Counted from the stretch's first letter, positions 51,658 to 62,134 are shown. The stretch: 64,000 nt of DNA from Aquincola tertiaricarbonis (GCF_000969605.1 NZ_KQ033892.1:1-64000), one strand, 5' to 3'. Translations and numbers: made by a program. Notes: generated by a model from the letters alone, not told the origin.

Positions 51658-52389
51658 ATGACCCACAAAGCAACCCGAACCCCTGCTCCCGCCCTGGCTC
51701 CGCTGGCGCGGCCTCGATCGCCTGTGCAGACCGGCGGTTGGCTGCGCTGGGCCGCCCTGGTGCCACCGGCCCTGGCCGTGCTGGTGTCTCTGGTCTGGGG
51801 CACCACCCTGCCGCATGACGCGGTGATCGCCCTCATCCATGAGGACGGCCCGGTGGAAAGCCTGACCGTGCTGCTCTACCTGCTGCTGGCCCTGGCCCTG
51901 TGGTGCGTGCCACGCCCGGGCGACGACACGCGCCCGCGTGCGGCCATCACCTTGCTGGTGCTGGCCCTGGCCGCGCGCGAGCTGGACCTGCACAAGCACT
52001 TCACCGGCGGCAGCGTGCTCAAGGTCAGCTTCTACCTGCACGATGCACCGCTGCTGCACAAGCTGGTGGCGCTGCCCATACTGCTGGTGATCCTGGCCAC
52101 CGCGGCCTGGCTCGCACTGCGTTACATCCGGCCGCTGTGGCGCGACCTGCGCCGTGGCCGGCCGCTGGCGGTGACGATGGCGGTGTTCTTCGCCACGCTG
52201 GTGCTCACCAAGCTGATCGACCGCTCCTTCGCCATCCTGGCGGAGGACTTCGGCATCGTCATGTCCGCCGGCCTGGATGCGGTGCTGTCCGGGATGGAGG
52301 AGGTGGGCGAATGCAGCCTGCCGCTGATCCTTGCGGTGGGGCTGGGCCAGTACCAGCATGAGCGGGCCTCGGGCTCCGCAGCCGGCTAG
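51658..52389 (+). CDS. Polytopic membrane protein of unknown function
   Basis: The 243-residue protein has about six hydrophobic segments (for example LVPPALAVLVSLVWG, LTVLLYLLLALALWCV, LPILLVILATAAWLAL) separated by short charged loops, including ARELDLHKHFTGG between two of them. I do not recognise the family. The ATG at 51658 directly follows a promoter-like AT-richer stretch between glk and this gene. Its last codons overlap the convergent urtE gene by four bases. Confidence 0.7.
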   Translation: MTHKATRTPAPALAPLARPRSPVQTGGWLRWAALVPPALAVLVSLVWGTTLPHDAVIALIHEDGPVESLTVLLYLLLALALWCVPRPGDDTRPRAAITLLVLALAARELDLHKHFTGGSVLKVSFYLHDAPLLHKLVALPILLVILATAAWLALRYIRPLWRDLRRGRPLAVTMAVFFATLVLTKLIDRSFAILAEDFGIVMSAGLDAVLSGMEEVGECSLPLILAVGLGQYQHERASGSAAG

Positions 52390-53083
52390 ATCGACATCAT
52401 CTCCCGCACGTTGTTGGCCTGCATCTCGCTGCCACGGCCGCGGGCGATGATCTCGCCGCGCTCCATCACCAGGTACTGGTCGGCCAGTTCCTCGGCGAAG
52501 TCGTAGTACTGCTCCACCAGCACGATGGCCATGTTGCCGCGGTCGGCCAGCATGCGGATCACGCGGCCGATGTCCTTGATGATGGACGGCTGGATGCCCT
52601 CGGTGGGCTCGTCCAGGATCAGCAGCTTGGGGCCGGCAGCCAGCGCGCGGCCGATGGCCAGCTGCTGCTGCTGCCCGCCCGACAGGTCGCCGCCGCGGCG
52701 CTGGATCATCTGCTTGAGCACCGGAAACAGCTCGAAGATCTCGGCCGGCACCGGCACGCTGCCGGGTTTGTAGGCCAGGCCCATGCGCAGGTTGTCCTCC
52801 ACCGTCAGCCGGCCGAAGATCTCGCGGCCCTGCGGCACGTAGCCCACGCCGCGCTTCACGCGCTCGTACGGCTTCTCGCGGCCCATGTCCTCGCCGTCGA
52901 GCTTGATGCTGCCGGTCTTGATCGGCACCACGCCCATCAGGCTCTTGAGCAGCGTCGTCTTGCCCACGCCGTTGCGGCCGAGGATCACAGTGACCTCCCC
53001 CACCTTGGCCTCGAACGACAGGTTGCGCAGGATGTGCGAGCCGCCGTAGTACTGGTTCAGACCTTCGACTTGCAGCATGTGAT

Positions 53084-53087
<4 letters not shown>
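52386..53087 (-). CDS. urtE: Urea ABC transporter ATP-binding subunit UrtE
   Basis: The 233-residue ATPase resembles LivF. It has Walker A GRNGVGKTT, signature LSGGQQQQLAIGRAL and Walker B LLILDEPTEGIQPS, the last being typical of UrtE. With UrtD it energises uptake of urea or short amides. It overlaps urtD by four bases and is the last gene of the urt unit. Confidence 0.95.
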
Positions 53088-53958
<871 letters not shown>

Positions 53959-53962
<4 letters not shown>

Positions 53963-55083
53963 TTGGCTTCCTTCTTCAGCTTGCGAAACAGGCCCACGAT
54001 GCCCTGCGGCAGGAACAGCGTGACGGCGATGAACAGGGCGCCGAGGAAGTACAGCCACACCTCGGGAAAGGCCACGGTGAACCAGCTCTTGGCGCCGTTG
54101 ACGAAGAAGGCGCCGATGATCGGGCCGATCAGCGTGGCGCGGCCGCCCACCGCCGCCCAGATCGCGATCTCGATGCTGGCCGCCGGCGTCATCTCGCTGG
54201 GGTTGATGATGCCCACCTGCGGCACGTACAGCGCGCCGGCCACGCCGCACATCACGGCCGACAGCGTCCAGATGCTGAGCTTGTAGGCCAGCGGGTCGTA
54301 GCCGGTGAACATCACGCGCGTCTCGGCATCGCGGATGGCCTGCAGCACGCGGCCGTACTTGCTGTTGACGATCCAGCGCGCCATCAGGAAGAAGCCGATC
54401 AGCACCAGGCCGGTGAGCACGAACAGCGTGATGCGCATCGACGGCGTGGCAATGGGCAGGCCCAGGATGCGCTTGAAGTCGGTGAAGCCGTTGTTGCCAC
54501 CGAAGCCCGTCTCGTTGCGGAAGAACAGCAGCATCGCGGCGAAGGTCATCGCCTGCGTGATGATCGAGAAATACACGCCCTTGATGCGCGAGCGGAAGGC
54601 GAAGAAGCCGAACACGAAGGCCAGCAGGCCCGGCACCAGCAGCACCAGCAGCATCTGCGCGATGAAGGAATCACTGAGCGCCCAGTGCCACGGCAGCTCC
54701 TTCCAGTCGAGGAACACCATGAAGTCGGGCAGCTCGCTCTTGTAGTTGCCGTCGCGGCCGATCTGGCGCATGAGGTACATGCCCATGCCGTAGCCGCCGA
54801 GGGCGAAGAACAGGCCGTGGCCCAGCGACAGGATGCCGGTGTAGCCCCAGATCAGGTCCATGGCCAGCGCGCAGATGGCGTAGCACATGATCTTGCCGAT
54901 GAGGCCGATGGCGTAGCCGCTGAGGTGGAACACGCTGCCCTCGGGCACCACCATGTTCAGCACCGGCGCCAGCACGCACACCACCAGCAGCGCGACGAAC
55001 ACGCCCGACCAGCCCTTGGGCCCCAGCAGCGTGCCGCGCTTGGGCACGGGCAGCGAAAGGGCAGAAGGCAACACAGCACTCAT
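53959..55083 (-). CDS. urtC: Urea ABC transporter permease UrtC
   Basis: The 374-residue LivM-like permease has about ten spans and the family motifs GYTGILSLGHGLFFALGGY and ATSxNP-like loops. It pairs with UrtB to form the channel. It starts 31 bases after the urtB stop and overlaps urtD by four bases. Confidence 0.94.
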
Positions 55084-55114
55084 TCGATTTCTCCGTTCAT
55101 GCAGGCAGCGCGGC

Positions 55115-56701
55115 TCATGCCTCGGCGCTGCGGCCCTTCATCGCGAAGAGACCCTGCGGCCGCTTCTGGATGAACACGACGATGAACACCAGCACCATGA
55201 TCTTGGCCAGCACCGCACCGGACCAGCCTTCCAGCAGCTTGTTCAGCACGCCCAGGCCCAGTCCGGCCACCACGGTGCCCGCCAGCTGGCCCACGCCGCC
55301 CAGCACCACCACCATGAACGAATCGACGATGTAGCTCTGGCCCAGATCGGGACCGACGTTGCCCACCTGCGAGAGCGCGCAGCCCGCCAGCCCGGCAATG
55401 CCGGCGCCCAGCGAGAAGGCATAGGTATCCACCCGCGCGGTGTTGACGCCCACGCAGGAGGCCATGCGGCGGTTTTGCGTCACGCCGCGCACGAACAGGC
55501 CCAGCCGGGTGCGGGCGATCAGCAGCGCCACGCCGCCCAGCACCAGGAAGGCAAAGGCCAGGATGGCCAGCCGGTTGTACGGCAGCGTGAGGTTGCTCAT
55601 CACCTGCACGCCACCGCTCATCCAGGCCGGGTTTTCCACCGGCACGTTCTGCGCACCGAAGAGCGAGCGCACCGACTGCATCAGCACCAGGCTGATGCCC
55701 CAGGTGGCCAGCAGGGTTTCCAGCGGCCGGCCGTACAGCCAGCGGATCACGCTGCGCTCCATCAGCGCGCCCACCAGCGCGCTGGCCAGGAAGCTCAGCG
55801 GTATGGCCGCCAGCACATACCAGTCGAAGGCGCCCGGCAGGTACTGGCGGAACAGGTTCTGCACCACGAAGGTGGCGTAGGCGCCGATCATCATCAGTTC
55901 GCCGTGGGCCATGTTGATGACGCCCATCAGCCCGTAGGTGATGGCCAGGCCCAGCGCCACCAGCAGCAGGATGCTGCCCAGGCTGGCGCCGGTGAACAGC
56001 ACGCCCATCCATTCGCCGATGGCCAGTTGCCGCTCCACCGCCGACAGCGCCTTCAGCAGCGCGGCGCGCACGGCCGGATCGCTCTCGCCGCCGGTGGCCA
56101 GGCGTTCCAGCAGCAGGCTGCGGGTGTTGGGGTCGTCGCTGGCCTCCAGCAGCTTGGCTGCGGCCAGGCGCTTGTCGGTGTCGGGCGAGCTCACCAGCAC
56201 CGAGGCCTTCAGCAGGTTGAGCTGCTTCTTCAGCGCGGCGTCGGGCTCGGCGGCCTCGGCCTTTTCCAGCAGCGGCATCAGGCCTTCGTCGGCCTGGTCG
56301 CGCAGCTGCGTGATGGCCGCGGCGCGCTCGGCCCGGTCCGTTGAGAACAGCTTGAGCGACGCGATCGCGGCCTGCAGCGCGCGGCGGATGCGGTTGTTGT
56401 TGACCGGGTCTTCCGCGGTCTCGGGCACGCGGGCCACCGGTTGCCCGGTGGCCGCGTCGGTGGCCTGGCCGTCCCGCACGATCAGCACCTGCTCGGGCGT
56501 GATCTTCACGGCATCGTCCAGCATGGCCTGCGCGAAGGGGCCCAGGCCCGGGTCGGCGGCGGCCAGCGCCGCCTGCATCGCCGCGATGCGGTCGTCGCTG
56601 TCGCCGGTTGCGATGGCGCGTGCCTGCTGCGGTGTGAGCGCCTGGGCACCGGCGCTGAGCAGCAGCGCGAGCAAGCCCGGCACGATCCATCGGACCTGCA
56701 T
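55115..56701 (-). CDS. urtB: Urea ABC transporter permease UrtB
   Basis: The 528-residue protein has a signal peptide and an N-terminal periplasmic helical region of about 220 residues, followed by a LivH-like permease (LGLAITYGLMGVINMAHGEL near residue 250, SYIVDSFMVVVLGGVGQLAGT late). The long N-terminal extension distinguishes UrtB from amino-acid permeases. It lies 31 bases after urtA. Confidence 0.95.
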   Translation of the reverse strand: MQVRWIVPGLLALLLSAGAQALTPQQARAIATGDSDDRIAAMQAALAAADPGLGPFAQAMLDDAVKITPEQVLIVRDGQATDAATGQPVARVPETAEDPVNNNRIRRALQAAIASLKLFSTDRAERAAAITQLRDQADEGLMPLLEKAEAAEPDAALKKQLNLLKASVLVSSPDTDKRLAAAKLLEASDDPNTRSLLLERLATGGESDPAVRAALLKALSAVERQLAIGEWMGVLFTGASLGSILLLVALGLAITYGLMGVINMAHGELMMIGAYATFVVQNLFRQYLPGAFDWYVLAAIPLSFLASALVGALMERSVIRWLYGRPLETLLATWGISLVLMQSVRSLFGAQNVPVENPAWMSGGVQVMSNLTLPYNRLAILAFAFLVLGGVALLIARTRLGLFVRGVTQNRRMASCVGVNTARVDTYAFSLGAGIAGLAGCALSQVGNVGPDLGQSYIVDSFMVVVLGGVGQLAGTVVAGLGLGVLNKLLEGWSGAVLAKIMVLVFIVVFIQKRPQGLFAMKGRSAEA

Positions 56702-56732
56702 CGTTTCCCCTTCTTCGCGGCGTTGGCTCAGG

Positions 56733-57998
56733 TCACTTCTTCTCGGGCACGTTCTTCTTGCCCTTGTTCTCGGCGATGTAGTCGCTCCACGGATCGGCCA
56801 CCACCGGGCCCGGGGTCTTCCACACCACGTTGAACTGGCCGTCGGCCTTCACCTCGCCGATGAACACCGGCTTGTGCAGGTGGTGGTTCTCCTTGTCCAT
56901 CGTGCTGGTGAAGCCGCCCGGTGCCTTGAAGGTCTGGCCGGCCATGGCCGCGATCACCTTGTCGGTGTCGGTGCTCTTGGCCTTGTTCACCGCCTGCGCC
57001 CACATGTGGATGCCGATGTAGGTGGCTTCCATCGGGTCGTTGGTCAGCGGCTTGTCCTTGTGGCCGGGGATGTTCTTGGCCTTGGCGTAGTCGCTCCAGG
57101 CCTTGATGAAGGCGTCGTTGGTCGGGTTCTTCACCGACATGAAGTAGTTCCAGGCGGCCAGGTGGCCCACCAGCGGCTTGGTGTCCACGCCGCGCAGCTC
57201 TTCCTCACCCACCGAGAAGGCCACCACCGGCACGTCGGTCGCCTTCAGGCCCTGGTTGCCCAGTTCCTTGTAGAAGGGCACGTTGGAGTCGCCGTTGATG
57301 GTGGACACCACCGCGGTCTTCTTGCCCTCGGACGAGAACTTCTTGATCTTGGCGATGATGCTCTGGTAGTCCGAATGGCCGAAGGGGGTGTACTCCTCCA
57401 TGATGTCGGCCTCGGCCACGCCCTTGCTCTTGAGGAAGGCACGCAGGATCTTGTTGGTGGTGCGCGGGTACACGTAGTCGGTGCCCAGCAGCACGAAGCG
57501 CTTGGCGCTGCCGCCGTCCTTGCTCATCAGGTATTCCACCGCCGGGATGGCCTGCTGGTTGGGCGCGGCACCGGTGTAGAACACGTTCTTGCTCAGCTCC
57601 TCGCCCTCGTACTGCACGGGGTAGAACAGCAGGCTGTTGGTCTCCTCGAACACCGGCAGCACGCTCTTGCGGCTGACCGAGGTCCAGCAGCCGAATACCA
57701 CCGCGGCCTTGTCCTTGGTGATGAGCTGGCGGGCCTTCTCGGCGAACAGCGGCCAGTTGGAGGCCGGGTCCACCACCACCGGCTCGAGCTTCTTGCCCAG
57801 CACGCCGCCCTTGGCATTGATCTCGTCGATGGTCATCAGGGCGACGTCCTTGAGCACCGTCTCCGAGATGGCCATGGTGCCGGACAGCGAATGCAGCACG
57901 CCGACCTTGATGGTCTCCTGCGCATGGGCGGCGGTGGCACCGAGGGCCGCCAGGGCCACGGCGGTGAGCGTGATCGAGAAGGAACGGCGAGTGGTCAT
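56733..57998 (-). CDS. urtA: Urea ABC transporter substrate-binding protein UrtA
   Basis: The 421-residue periplasmic protein has a signal peptide (about residues 1-26) and the UrtA core: IKVGVLHSLSGTMAISE, VFGCWTSVSRKSVLPVFE, LLFYPVQYEGEE and NHHLHKPVFIGEV. It binds urea or related amides. The ribosome site AAGGGG precedes the ATG at 57998. The 228 bases upstream contain a tandem 12-base repeat and a dyad. It is the first gene of urtABCDE. Confidence 0.96.
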   Translation of the reverse strand: MTTRRSFSITLTAVALAALGATAAHAQETIKVGVLHSLSGTMAISETVLKDVALMTIDEINAKGGVLGKKLEPVVVDPASNWPLFAEKARQLITKDKAAVVFGCWTSVSRKSVLPVFEETNSLLFYPVQYEGEELSKNVFYTGAAPNQQAIPAVEYLMSKDGGSAKRFVLLGTDYVYPRTTNKILRAFLKSKGVAEADIMEEYTPFGHSDYQSIIAKIKKFSSEGKKTAVVSTINGDSNVPFYKELGNQGLKATDVPVVAFSVGEEELRGVDTKPLVGHLAAWNYFMSVKNPTNDAFIKAWSDYAKAKNIPGHKDKPLTNDPMEATYIGIHMWAQAVNKAKSTDTDKVIAAMAGQTFKAPGGFTSTMDKENHHLHKPVFIGEVKADGQFNVVWKTPGPVVADPWSDYIAENKGKKNVPEKK

Positions 57999-58011
57999 GA
58001 GTACCCCTTTT

Positions 58012-58035
58012 GTGCGTTGAAGCGTGCGTTGAAGC
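58012..58035. repeat. Perfect 12-base tandem repeat just upstream of urtA
   Basis: GTGCGTTGAAGC occurs twice without a gap (58012-58023 and 58024-58035). It lies 14-37 bases before the urtA ATG, within the likely 5' leader or core promoter. It may be a regulator site or a recent slippage duplication. Confidence 0.6.
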
Positions 58036-58082
58036 CACGGTGGATCGGACGCTACGCAGGTTAGGGACGACCCGGGCTGCGG

Positions 58083-58106
58083 GCCATACGCCGGATGGCG
58101 TACGGC
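58083..58106. promoter_or_regulatory. Candidate operator dyad upstream of urtA
   Basis: GCCATACGCC (58083-58092) and GGCGTACGGC (58097-58106) are inverted copies with one mismatch and a GGAT spacer. The dyad is centred about 97 bases upstream of the urtA start and lies outside any gene. A dimeric regulator of nitrogen or urea uptake is a reasonable reader. Confidence 0.45.
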
Positions 58107-58108
58107 TG

Positions 58109-58165
58109 CGCCACCCTCGGAGCGGGGACCGCTGAAGGCGCACCCCCTCGGAGGGAAGCGACGCG
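58109..58165. repeat. Interspersed palindromic element with CCCTCGGAG words
   Basis: The block starts with CGCCACCCTCGGAGCGG (58109-58125), which matches the minus strand of 22114-22130 in 16 of 17 bases. It then contains a second, related CCCCCTCGGAGGG palindrome near 58142-58154. It lies between urtA and a rightward gene. This looks like a small repeated element of the genome. Confidence 0.4.
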
Positions 58166-58226
58166 CGGTACGGCGGCCTACCTTTGTTGCAAGCCAGCCC
58201 GCCTGGCAGCGCACGAGGAGACGACG

Positions 58227-58934
58227 ATGAAGCTGCACACCACCTTCCAGACCCTGGCCGCGGCCCTGGTGTCGGGCACCGCCGGCTGGTGGCTTGGCAG
58301 CGCGGCCGAGGTGCCTGTCCACAGCCAGGCGGCTGCGCCGGTCGCGTCGTCCGCACCGGTTGCCCGTGCTGCCGCCAGGCCGGCGCCCGCCGCTGCCCCG
58401 CAGCCGATGGTGGCGGTGCTGGACGGCGGCAACGTGACGCTGCGCGTGGAGCGCGAGCCGCTGGAATGGGTGCTGGCCGAGATCGAACGCCAGGGAGGGC
58501 GCGCGGAGTTGCCGGCCTCTGGGTCCACCGCCGCTAAGGCGCAGCCGGTGGCAGCGGCCGCGGTGGCGCCGGAAGCCTGCACCACGCCGGCGGTCGCTGC
58601 CGGCATCGACACCCAGAAGCTGCTGCAGGCCGTGCGCCACGGCACCGAGGCCGATCGCAGCGCCGGCTTGCTGCAGGCGCGCGAGGCCTCCCTCGCGCTG
58701 CCCGACGACGTGCTGAAGCAGCTCTACGAGACCGATGCCTCCGAGCAGGTGCGGCTGCTGGCCTTTGAGGCCTACCTGGAGGCCCGGGGCGCCGACATGC
58801 AGGCGCTGCGCAGCACGCTGCAGGCCGCGCTGTACGTGCCGCATGCCGCGATCCAGCGCGAGGCGCAACGACGGCTGGACGAGCTGGCCGAGGCCGAACG
58901 CATCGGCGCCGCATCGCCGCAGACCGGCCCCTGA
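58227..58934 (+). CDS. Exported or membrane-anchored protein of unknown function
   Basis: The 235-residue protein has an N-terminal hydrophobic segment (TLAAALVSGTAGWWLGSAAE), a long Ala/Pro-rich linker, a short VTLRVEREPLEWVLAEIERQGG segment resembling secretin/TonB short N-terminal domains, a second linker, and a helical C-terminal region with HEAT-like character (VRLLAFEAYLEARG). GAGGAG lies before the ATG at 58227. I do not recognise the family. Confidence 0.65.
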   Translation: MKLHTTFQTLAAALVSGTAGWWLGSAAEVPVHSQAAAPVASSAPVARAAARPAPAAAPQPMVAVLDGGNVTLRVEREPLEWVLAEIERQGGRAELPASGSTAAKAQPVAAAAVAPEACTTPAVAAGIDTQKLLQAVRHGTEADRSAGLLQAREASLALPDDVLKQLYETDASEQVRLLAFEAYLEARGADMQALRSTLQAALYVPHAAIQREAQRRLDELAEAERIGAASPQTGP

Positions 58935-59028
58935 CGGGCCGCATCCGCTGCCACCGCTTTTTCCCAAGGGCGGCGCCATCGGGGCGCGGCGCCGCCTCCC
59001 ACCTTTGCCCCGACCACAGGAGAACGAC

Positions 59029-59535
59029 ATGACTCTGCAACGCAACTGGCGCGCTGCCGCCGCCGCGGGCGCCCTGGCACTGACCGCCGCCACCGGTGCT
59101 TCCGCGCATTCGATCGCCGCCGTGTCCAACGCGGTCAACTTCACCTTCGTCGGCGCGGCGCAGGTGGCGGTGCCGGGCATGACGTCGCCGCTGTTCGCCA
59201 ATGCGGCGGGCCAGCGCATCGTGGTGACGTTCTCGTCCGAGTGCTCGGTCAATGCGCCGGCCGGCAACACCGGCGCCTGGACCGACGTCGACATCGTGGT
59301 GCTGAATGCGGCCGGCGCGGTGGTGCAGACCCTGGCACCGACCGCCGGCCCCGGCGATGCGTTCTGCGCCTCCAACGGCACCGCCGGCTTCGACGGCTGG
59401 GAGACCAACTCGGTGACGGCCTTTGGCGGCGCCGGGCTGCCCGCAGGCAACTACCGGGTGCAGGTGCGCGCCCGGCTGAACGGCGGTGCGGTCGGCGGCT
59501 GGTTCGGCGAACGTTCGATGATCGTCGAACGCTGA
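59029..59535 (+). CDS. Exported beta-rich protein of unknown function
   Basis: The 168-residue product has a clear signal peptide ending ATGASAHS and a mature part of beta strands and loops with two cysteines (SSECSV and DAFCASN) that could form a disulfide. CAGGAG precedes the ATG at 59029. No domain is recognised. It is convergent with the NCS2 permease gene, with a hairpin between the two. Confidence 0.65.
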   Translation: MTLQRNWRAAAAAGALALTAATGASAHSIAAVSNAVNFTFVGAAQVAVPGMTSPLFANAAGQRIVVTFSSECSVNAPAGNTGAWTDVDIVVLNAAGAVVQTLAPTAGPGDAFCASNGTAGFDGWETNSVTAFGGAGLPAGNYRVQVRARLNGGAVGGWFGERSMIVER

Positions 59536-59542
59536 GCCCGCC

Positions 59543-59579
59543 GCGGCCTGTGCGGCGTCGCTGGCGCGGCGCAGGCCGC
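59543..59579. terminator. Hairpin between convergent genes
   Basis: GCGGCCTG (59543-59550) pairs perfectly with CAGGCCGC (59572-59579). It lies just after the exported-protein stop and before the end of the leftward permease gene, so it could end transcripts from both sides. There is no T-tract. Confidence 0.4.
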
Positions 59580-59596
59580 CGCGCTGCCGTGTCGGG

Positions 59597-61219
59597 TCAG
59601 GCCAGCGCCTGCGGTGCGCCGCCGTGCGCAGGCTCGGCCGGCTCGCCATGCGGCGTGGCCTGCGGTTCCACCACCGCCAGCTTGGCGCAGGCCAGCAGCA
59701 CCGCCGCGAAGCCCAGGTAGCTCACCGCCACCGACAGGCTCTGGCCGATGCCGATGCGCTCGCCGTGCATGAAGCCGAAGAAGGTGAGCAGTGCGCCGGC
59801 CACCGCGAAGGCCGCGGCCTTGACCAGCTCGCGGTCGATGATGAAGACCGCGATGGCGCCCAGGATCAGCCCGCCCAGGATGGCACCGCCGCCCAGCACT
59901 TCCAGCCCGTGGTACAGCACGCCGGTCTGGCCCAGCTTGTCGAGGCCCACGGCGGCCGCATTGGTGCCGGCCGCGCCCAGCGCGTTGTCGATCTGCAGCT
60001 TGCCCCATGCCGCCAGGTGCGGCATGAAGGCCAGGATCACCGCCGGTGCGTGGCTGCGCGGTGTTTCCTGGAAGGCCTGCGCGCCGATCAGCATGCCGAT
60101 GTAGAGCAGGATGGGCGCGATGGCCACCACCGGGATCAGCGAGGTCATCACCGAGATGATGCCCAGCCAGCACATCAGCAGCACCACGATGCCGGTGGCC
60201 GCCGAGTAGCCGATGCGCCCGCCCATGGCCTTCCAGCCCGGGTGGCCGATGTAGACCGCGTTGATGAACGGATTGCCCATCAGGCAGCCCACCAGGCTCA
60301 CCACGCCGTCGGCGGTGAGCACGCGGGTGGTGGGAAAGCTGTCGCCGCTGGCGGCCGCGCTTTCCACGTTGTCCATCGCTTCCACCAGGTCGTAGATGCC
60401 GAAGGGGATGGCGGTGACGAGGATGACGCCCAGGAAGTCGAAGCCCGAGAAGACGTGGCCGATGGCCGGCAGCGGCACCGAGAAGCCGAAGTTGGCGAAC
60501 GAGGCGCCCAGCCCGGCCAGGCTCATGCCGCCGATGGGCATGCCCAGCGCGGTGGAGCCCCACGCGATCAGGCAACCCACCGCGATGGCCACCAGCCCCG
60601 CCGGGATGCCCTTGAACCAGCGCACGCCGCCGAACCAGCTCACCAGGATGATGGCGAAGCACACCACGCCCAGCAGCGGCGTCATGAACATCTCCAGCGC
60701 CGGGCGCAGCGCGATGAAGGCGATGGACACGCCGGCCAGCGTGCCCAGCAGCGCCGCGCGCGGCGTGATGCGGCGAATCACCGGCGCGATGAAGCCGCCG
60801 ATCATCAGCACGAAGCTCTGCACGAAGACCCAGGTGAGGCCGGCTTCCCAGCCCTTGATGGGGTCGCCCGTGCTCAGCGAGATGGGCAGCATGATGACGA
60901 ACACCACCACGAACATGTGCGGCACGCTGATGCCCGAAGGCAGCGCGCACACGTCGTTGCGGCCGGTCTTCTTCGCCAGCTGCCAGGCGAGGTACGCGTA
61001 GTACAGCGTGGACAGGGCCATCATCAACCCCGCGGCCGGCAGGATGCGGCCGAAGACGATGGCATCGGGCATCTTGAGCACGTAGCGCAGCAGGCCGGTG
61101 AGCACCAGCAGGTTCACCAGGATGTTGGTGCCGAAGCCGAAGAAGGCATTCCAGTCGCCGGGCGCCCACAGGCGGGGGCCGGTGCCCGGCTGGGCCGGCG
61201 TGCGAAGGGTGGTCGTCAT
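59597..61219 (-). CDS. NCS2/AzgA-like permease, putative nitrogen-compound importer
   Basis: The 540-residue protein has about twelve membrane spans and resembles xanthine/uracil-type permeases of the AzgA branch (GFGTNILVNLLVLTGLL, CALPSGISVPHMFVVVFVIML, GIYDLVEAMDNVESAAASGD). The last motif is close to the substrate-site helix of that group. It is downstream of the biuret-hydrolase-like gene, 38 bases apart, suggesting import of biuret, cyanurate or a related N-rich compound. Substrate is inferred, not shown. Confidence 0.82.
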   Translation of the reverse strand: MTTTLRTPAQPGTGPRLWAPGDWNAFFGFGTNILVNLLVLTGLLRYVLKMPDAIVFGRILPAAGLMMALSTLYYAYLAWQLAKKTGRNDVCALPSGISVPHMFVVVFVIMLPISLSTGDPIKGWEAGLTWVFVQSFVLMIGGFIAPVIRRITPRAALLGTLAGVSIAFIALRPALEMFMTPLLGVVCFAIILVSWFGGVRWFKGIPAGLVAIAVGCLIAWGSTALGMPIGGMSLAGLGASFANFGFSVPLPAIGHVFSGFDFLGVILVTAIPFGIYDLVEAMDNVESAAASGDSFPTTRVLTADGVVSLVGCLMGNPFINAVYIGHPGWKAMGGRIGYSAATGIVVLLMCWLGIISVMTSLIPVVAIAPILLYIGMLIGAQAFQETPRSHAPAVILAFMPHLAAWGKLQIDNALGAAGTNAAAVGLDKLGQTGVLYHGLEVLGGGAILGGLILGAIAVFIIDRELVKAAAFAVAGALLTFFGFMHGERIGIGQSLSVAVSYLGFAAVLLACAKLAVVEPQATPHGEPAEPAHGGAPQALA

Positions 61220-61257
61220 GGGTTCACTCCTGCAATGGAAGTGGTGAACAACACGGG

Positions 61258-61932
61258 TCAGCCGGCGCTGTCGAGCGCGGCCAGGAGGCGGGTCGAATCG
61301 GTGACCCAGCCGAAGATGCCGCCCTGCGCATGGATCATGCGCAGGGCGACTTCATGAAACTCCGGAAAGTACGAAGCGCAGCAGTCCGACGGCACGATGC
61401 AGCGGAAGCCGCGGTCGTTGGCCTCGCGCACGGTGGTATGCACGCAGACCTCGGTGGTCACGCCGCACACGATCAGGTCGCGGATGCCGCGGTACTGCAG
61501 GATGGCGCCCAGCTCGGTGGCATGGAAGGCGCCCTTGCCGGGCTTGTCGATCACCGGCTCGCCCGGCTGCGGCGCCAGCTCCGGGATGATGTCGTGGCCA
61601 GGCTCGCCGCGGATCAGGATGCGGCCCATCGGACCCGGCGCGCCGATGCGCAGGCTGGGTGCGCCCCGCTGCACCTTGGCCGGCGGCGCGTCGCTCAGGT
61701 CGGGCCGGTGGCCCTCGCGGGTGTGGATCACCAGCAGGCCGGCCGCGCGCGCCGCCGACAGCAGCCGCTGGCAGGGCACGATGGCCGCGCGCAGCAGCGA
61801 CACGTCGTTGCCCAGGCTCTCACCGAAGCCGCCGGGCTCGATGAAGTCGCGCTGCATGTCGATCATCACCACCGCGGTGACGGCGGGGTGGAAGTCCAGC
61901 GGTGCGGGCAAGGCGGGCAGGGTCGTCGGCAT
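61258..61932 (-). CDS. Isochorismatase-family cysteine hydrolase, biuret amidohydrolase-like
   Basis: The 224-residue protein has a complete cysteine-hydrolase triad: Asp25 in [10 protein letters not shown], Lys133 in [13 protein letters not shown] and Cys163 in TTEVCVHTT. The segments [12 protein letters not shown] and [12 protein letters not shown] match biuret hydrolase (BiuH), which makes allophanate and ammonia. The gene is divergent from the allophanate hydrolase gene, which would use the product, and upstream of a permease. I choose the ATG at 61932, with GGAG about eight bases upstream. It might act on a related ureide. Confidence 0.88.
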   Translation of the reverse strand: MPTTLPALPAPLDFHPAVTAVVMIDMQRDFIEPGGFGESLGNDVSLLRAAIVPCQRLLSAARAAGLLVIHTREGHRPDLSDAPPAKVQRGAPSLRIGAPGPMGRILIRGEPGHDIIPELAPQPGEPVIDKPGKGAFHATELGAILQYRGIRDLIVCGVTTEVCVHTTVREANDRGFRCIVPSDCCASYFPEFHEVALRMIHAQGGIFGWVTDSTRLLAALDSAG

Positions 61933-61964
61933 GGCGGGCTCCGGTGATCCAACTTGATGCATAC

Positions 61965-61987
61965 GAACTGGAATACCAGTTGGTGGA
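61965..61987 (+). promoter_or_regulatory. Operator copy 1 between biuH-like and atzF-like genes
   Basis: The site contains AACTGGAATACCAGTT (61966-61981) with 6-base perfect arms, within the longer word TGGAATACCAGTTGGTG (61969-61985). The same word, with one change (T for the fourth base), recurs inverted at 62107-62123. It lies 33 bases before the biuH-like start. The TGG-N4-CCA form is like GntR-family operators. Confidence 0.6.
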
Positions 61988-62104
61988 CGGCGTCGATGCA
62001 ATAAGCAAGCCACCGGGTCCGGCCTGGCCGCGCCCGCGGGGACATGGCTCTGTCCACGCAGGAAGGAACCGGGCCGGCGCTGCCACTGGCACGGTCGTTG
62101 CACG

Positions 62105-62127
62105 TGCACCAACTGGTATACCAACGC
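62105..62127 (-). promoter_or_regulatory. Operator copy 2 between biuH-like and atzF-like genes
   Basis: Read on the minus strand, 62107-62123 is TGGTATACCAGTTGGTG, containing the perfect palindrome TGGTATACCA (62114-62123 on the plus strand). It agrees with copy 1 in 16 of 17 bases and points the other way. It ends 12 bases before the atzF-like ATG at 62135, where a bound repressor would block initiation or transcription. Confidence 0.6.
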
Positions 62128-62134
62128 GTGCACC

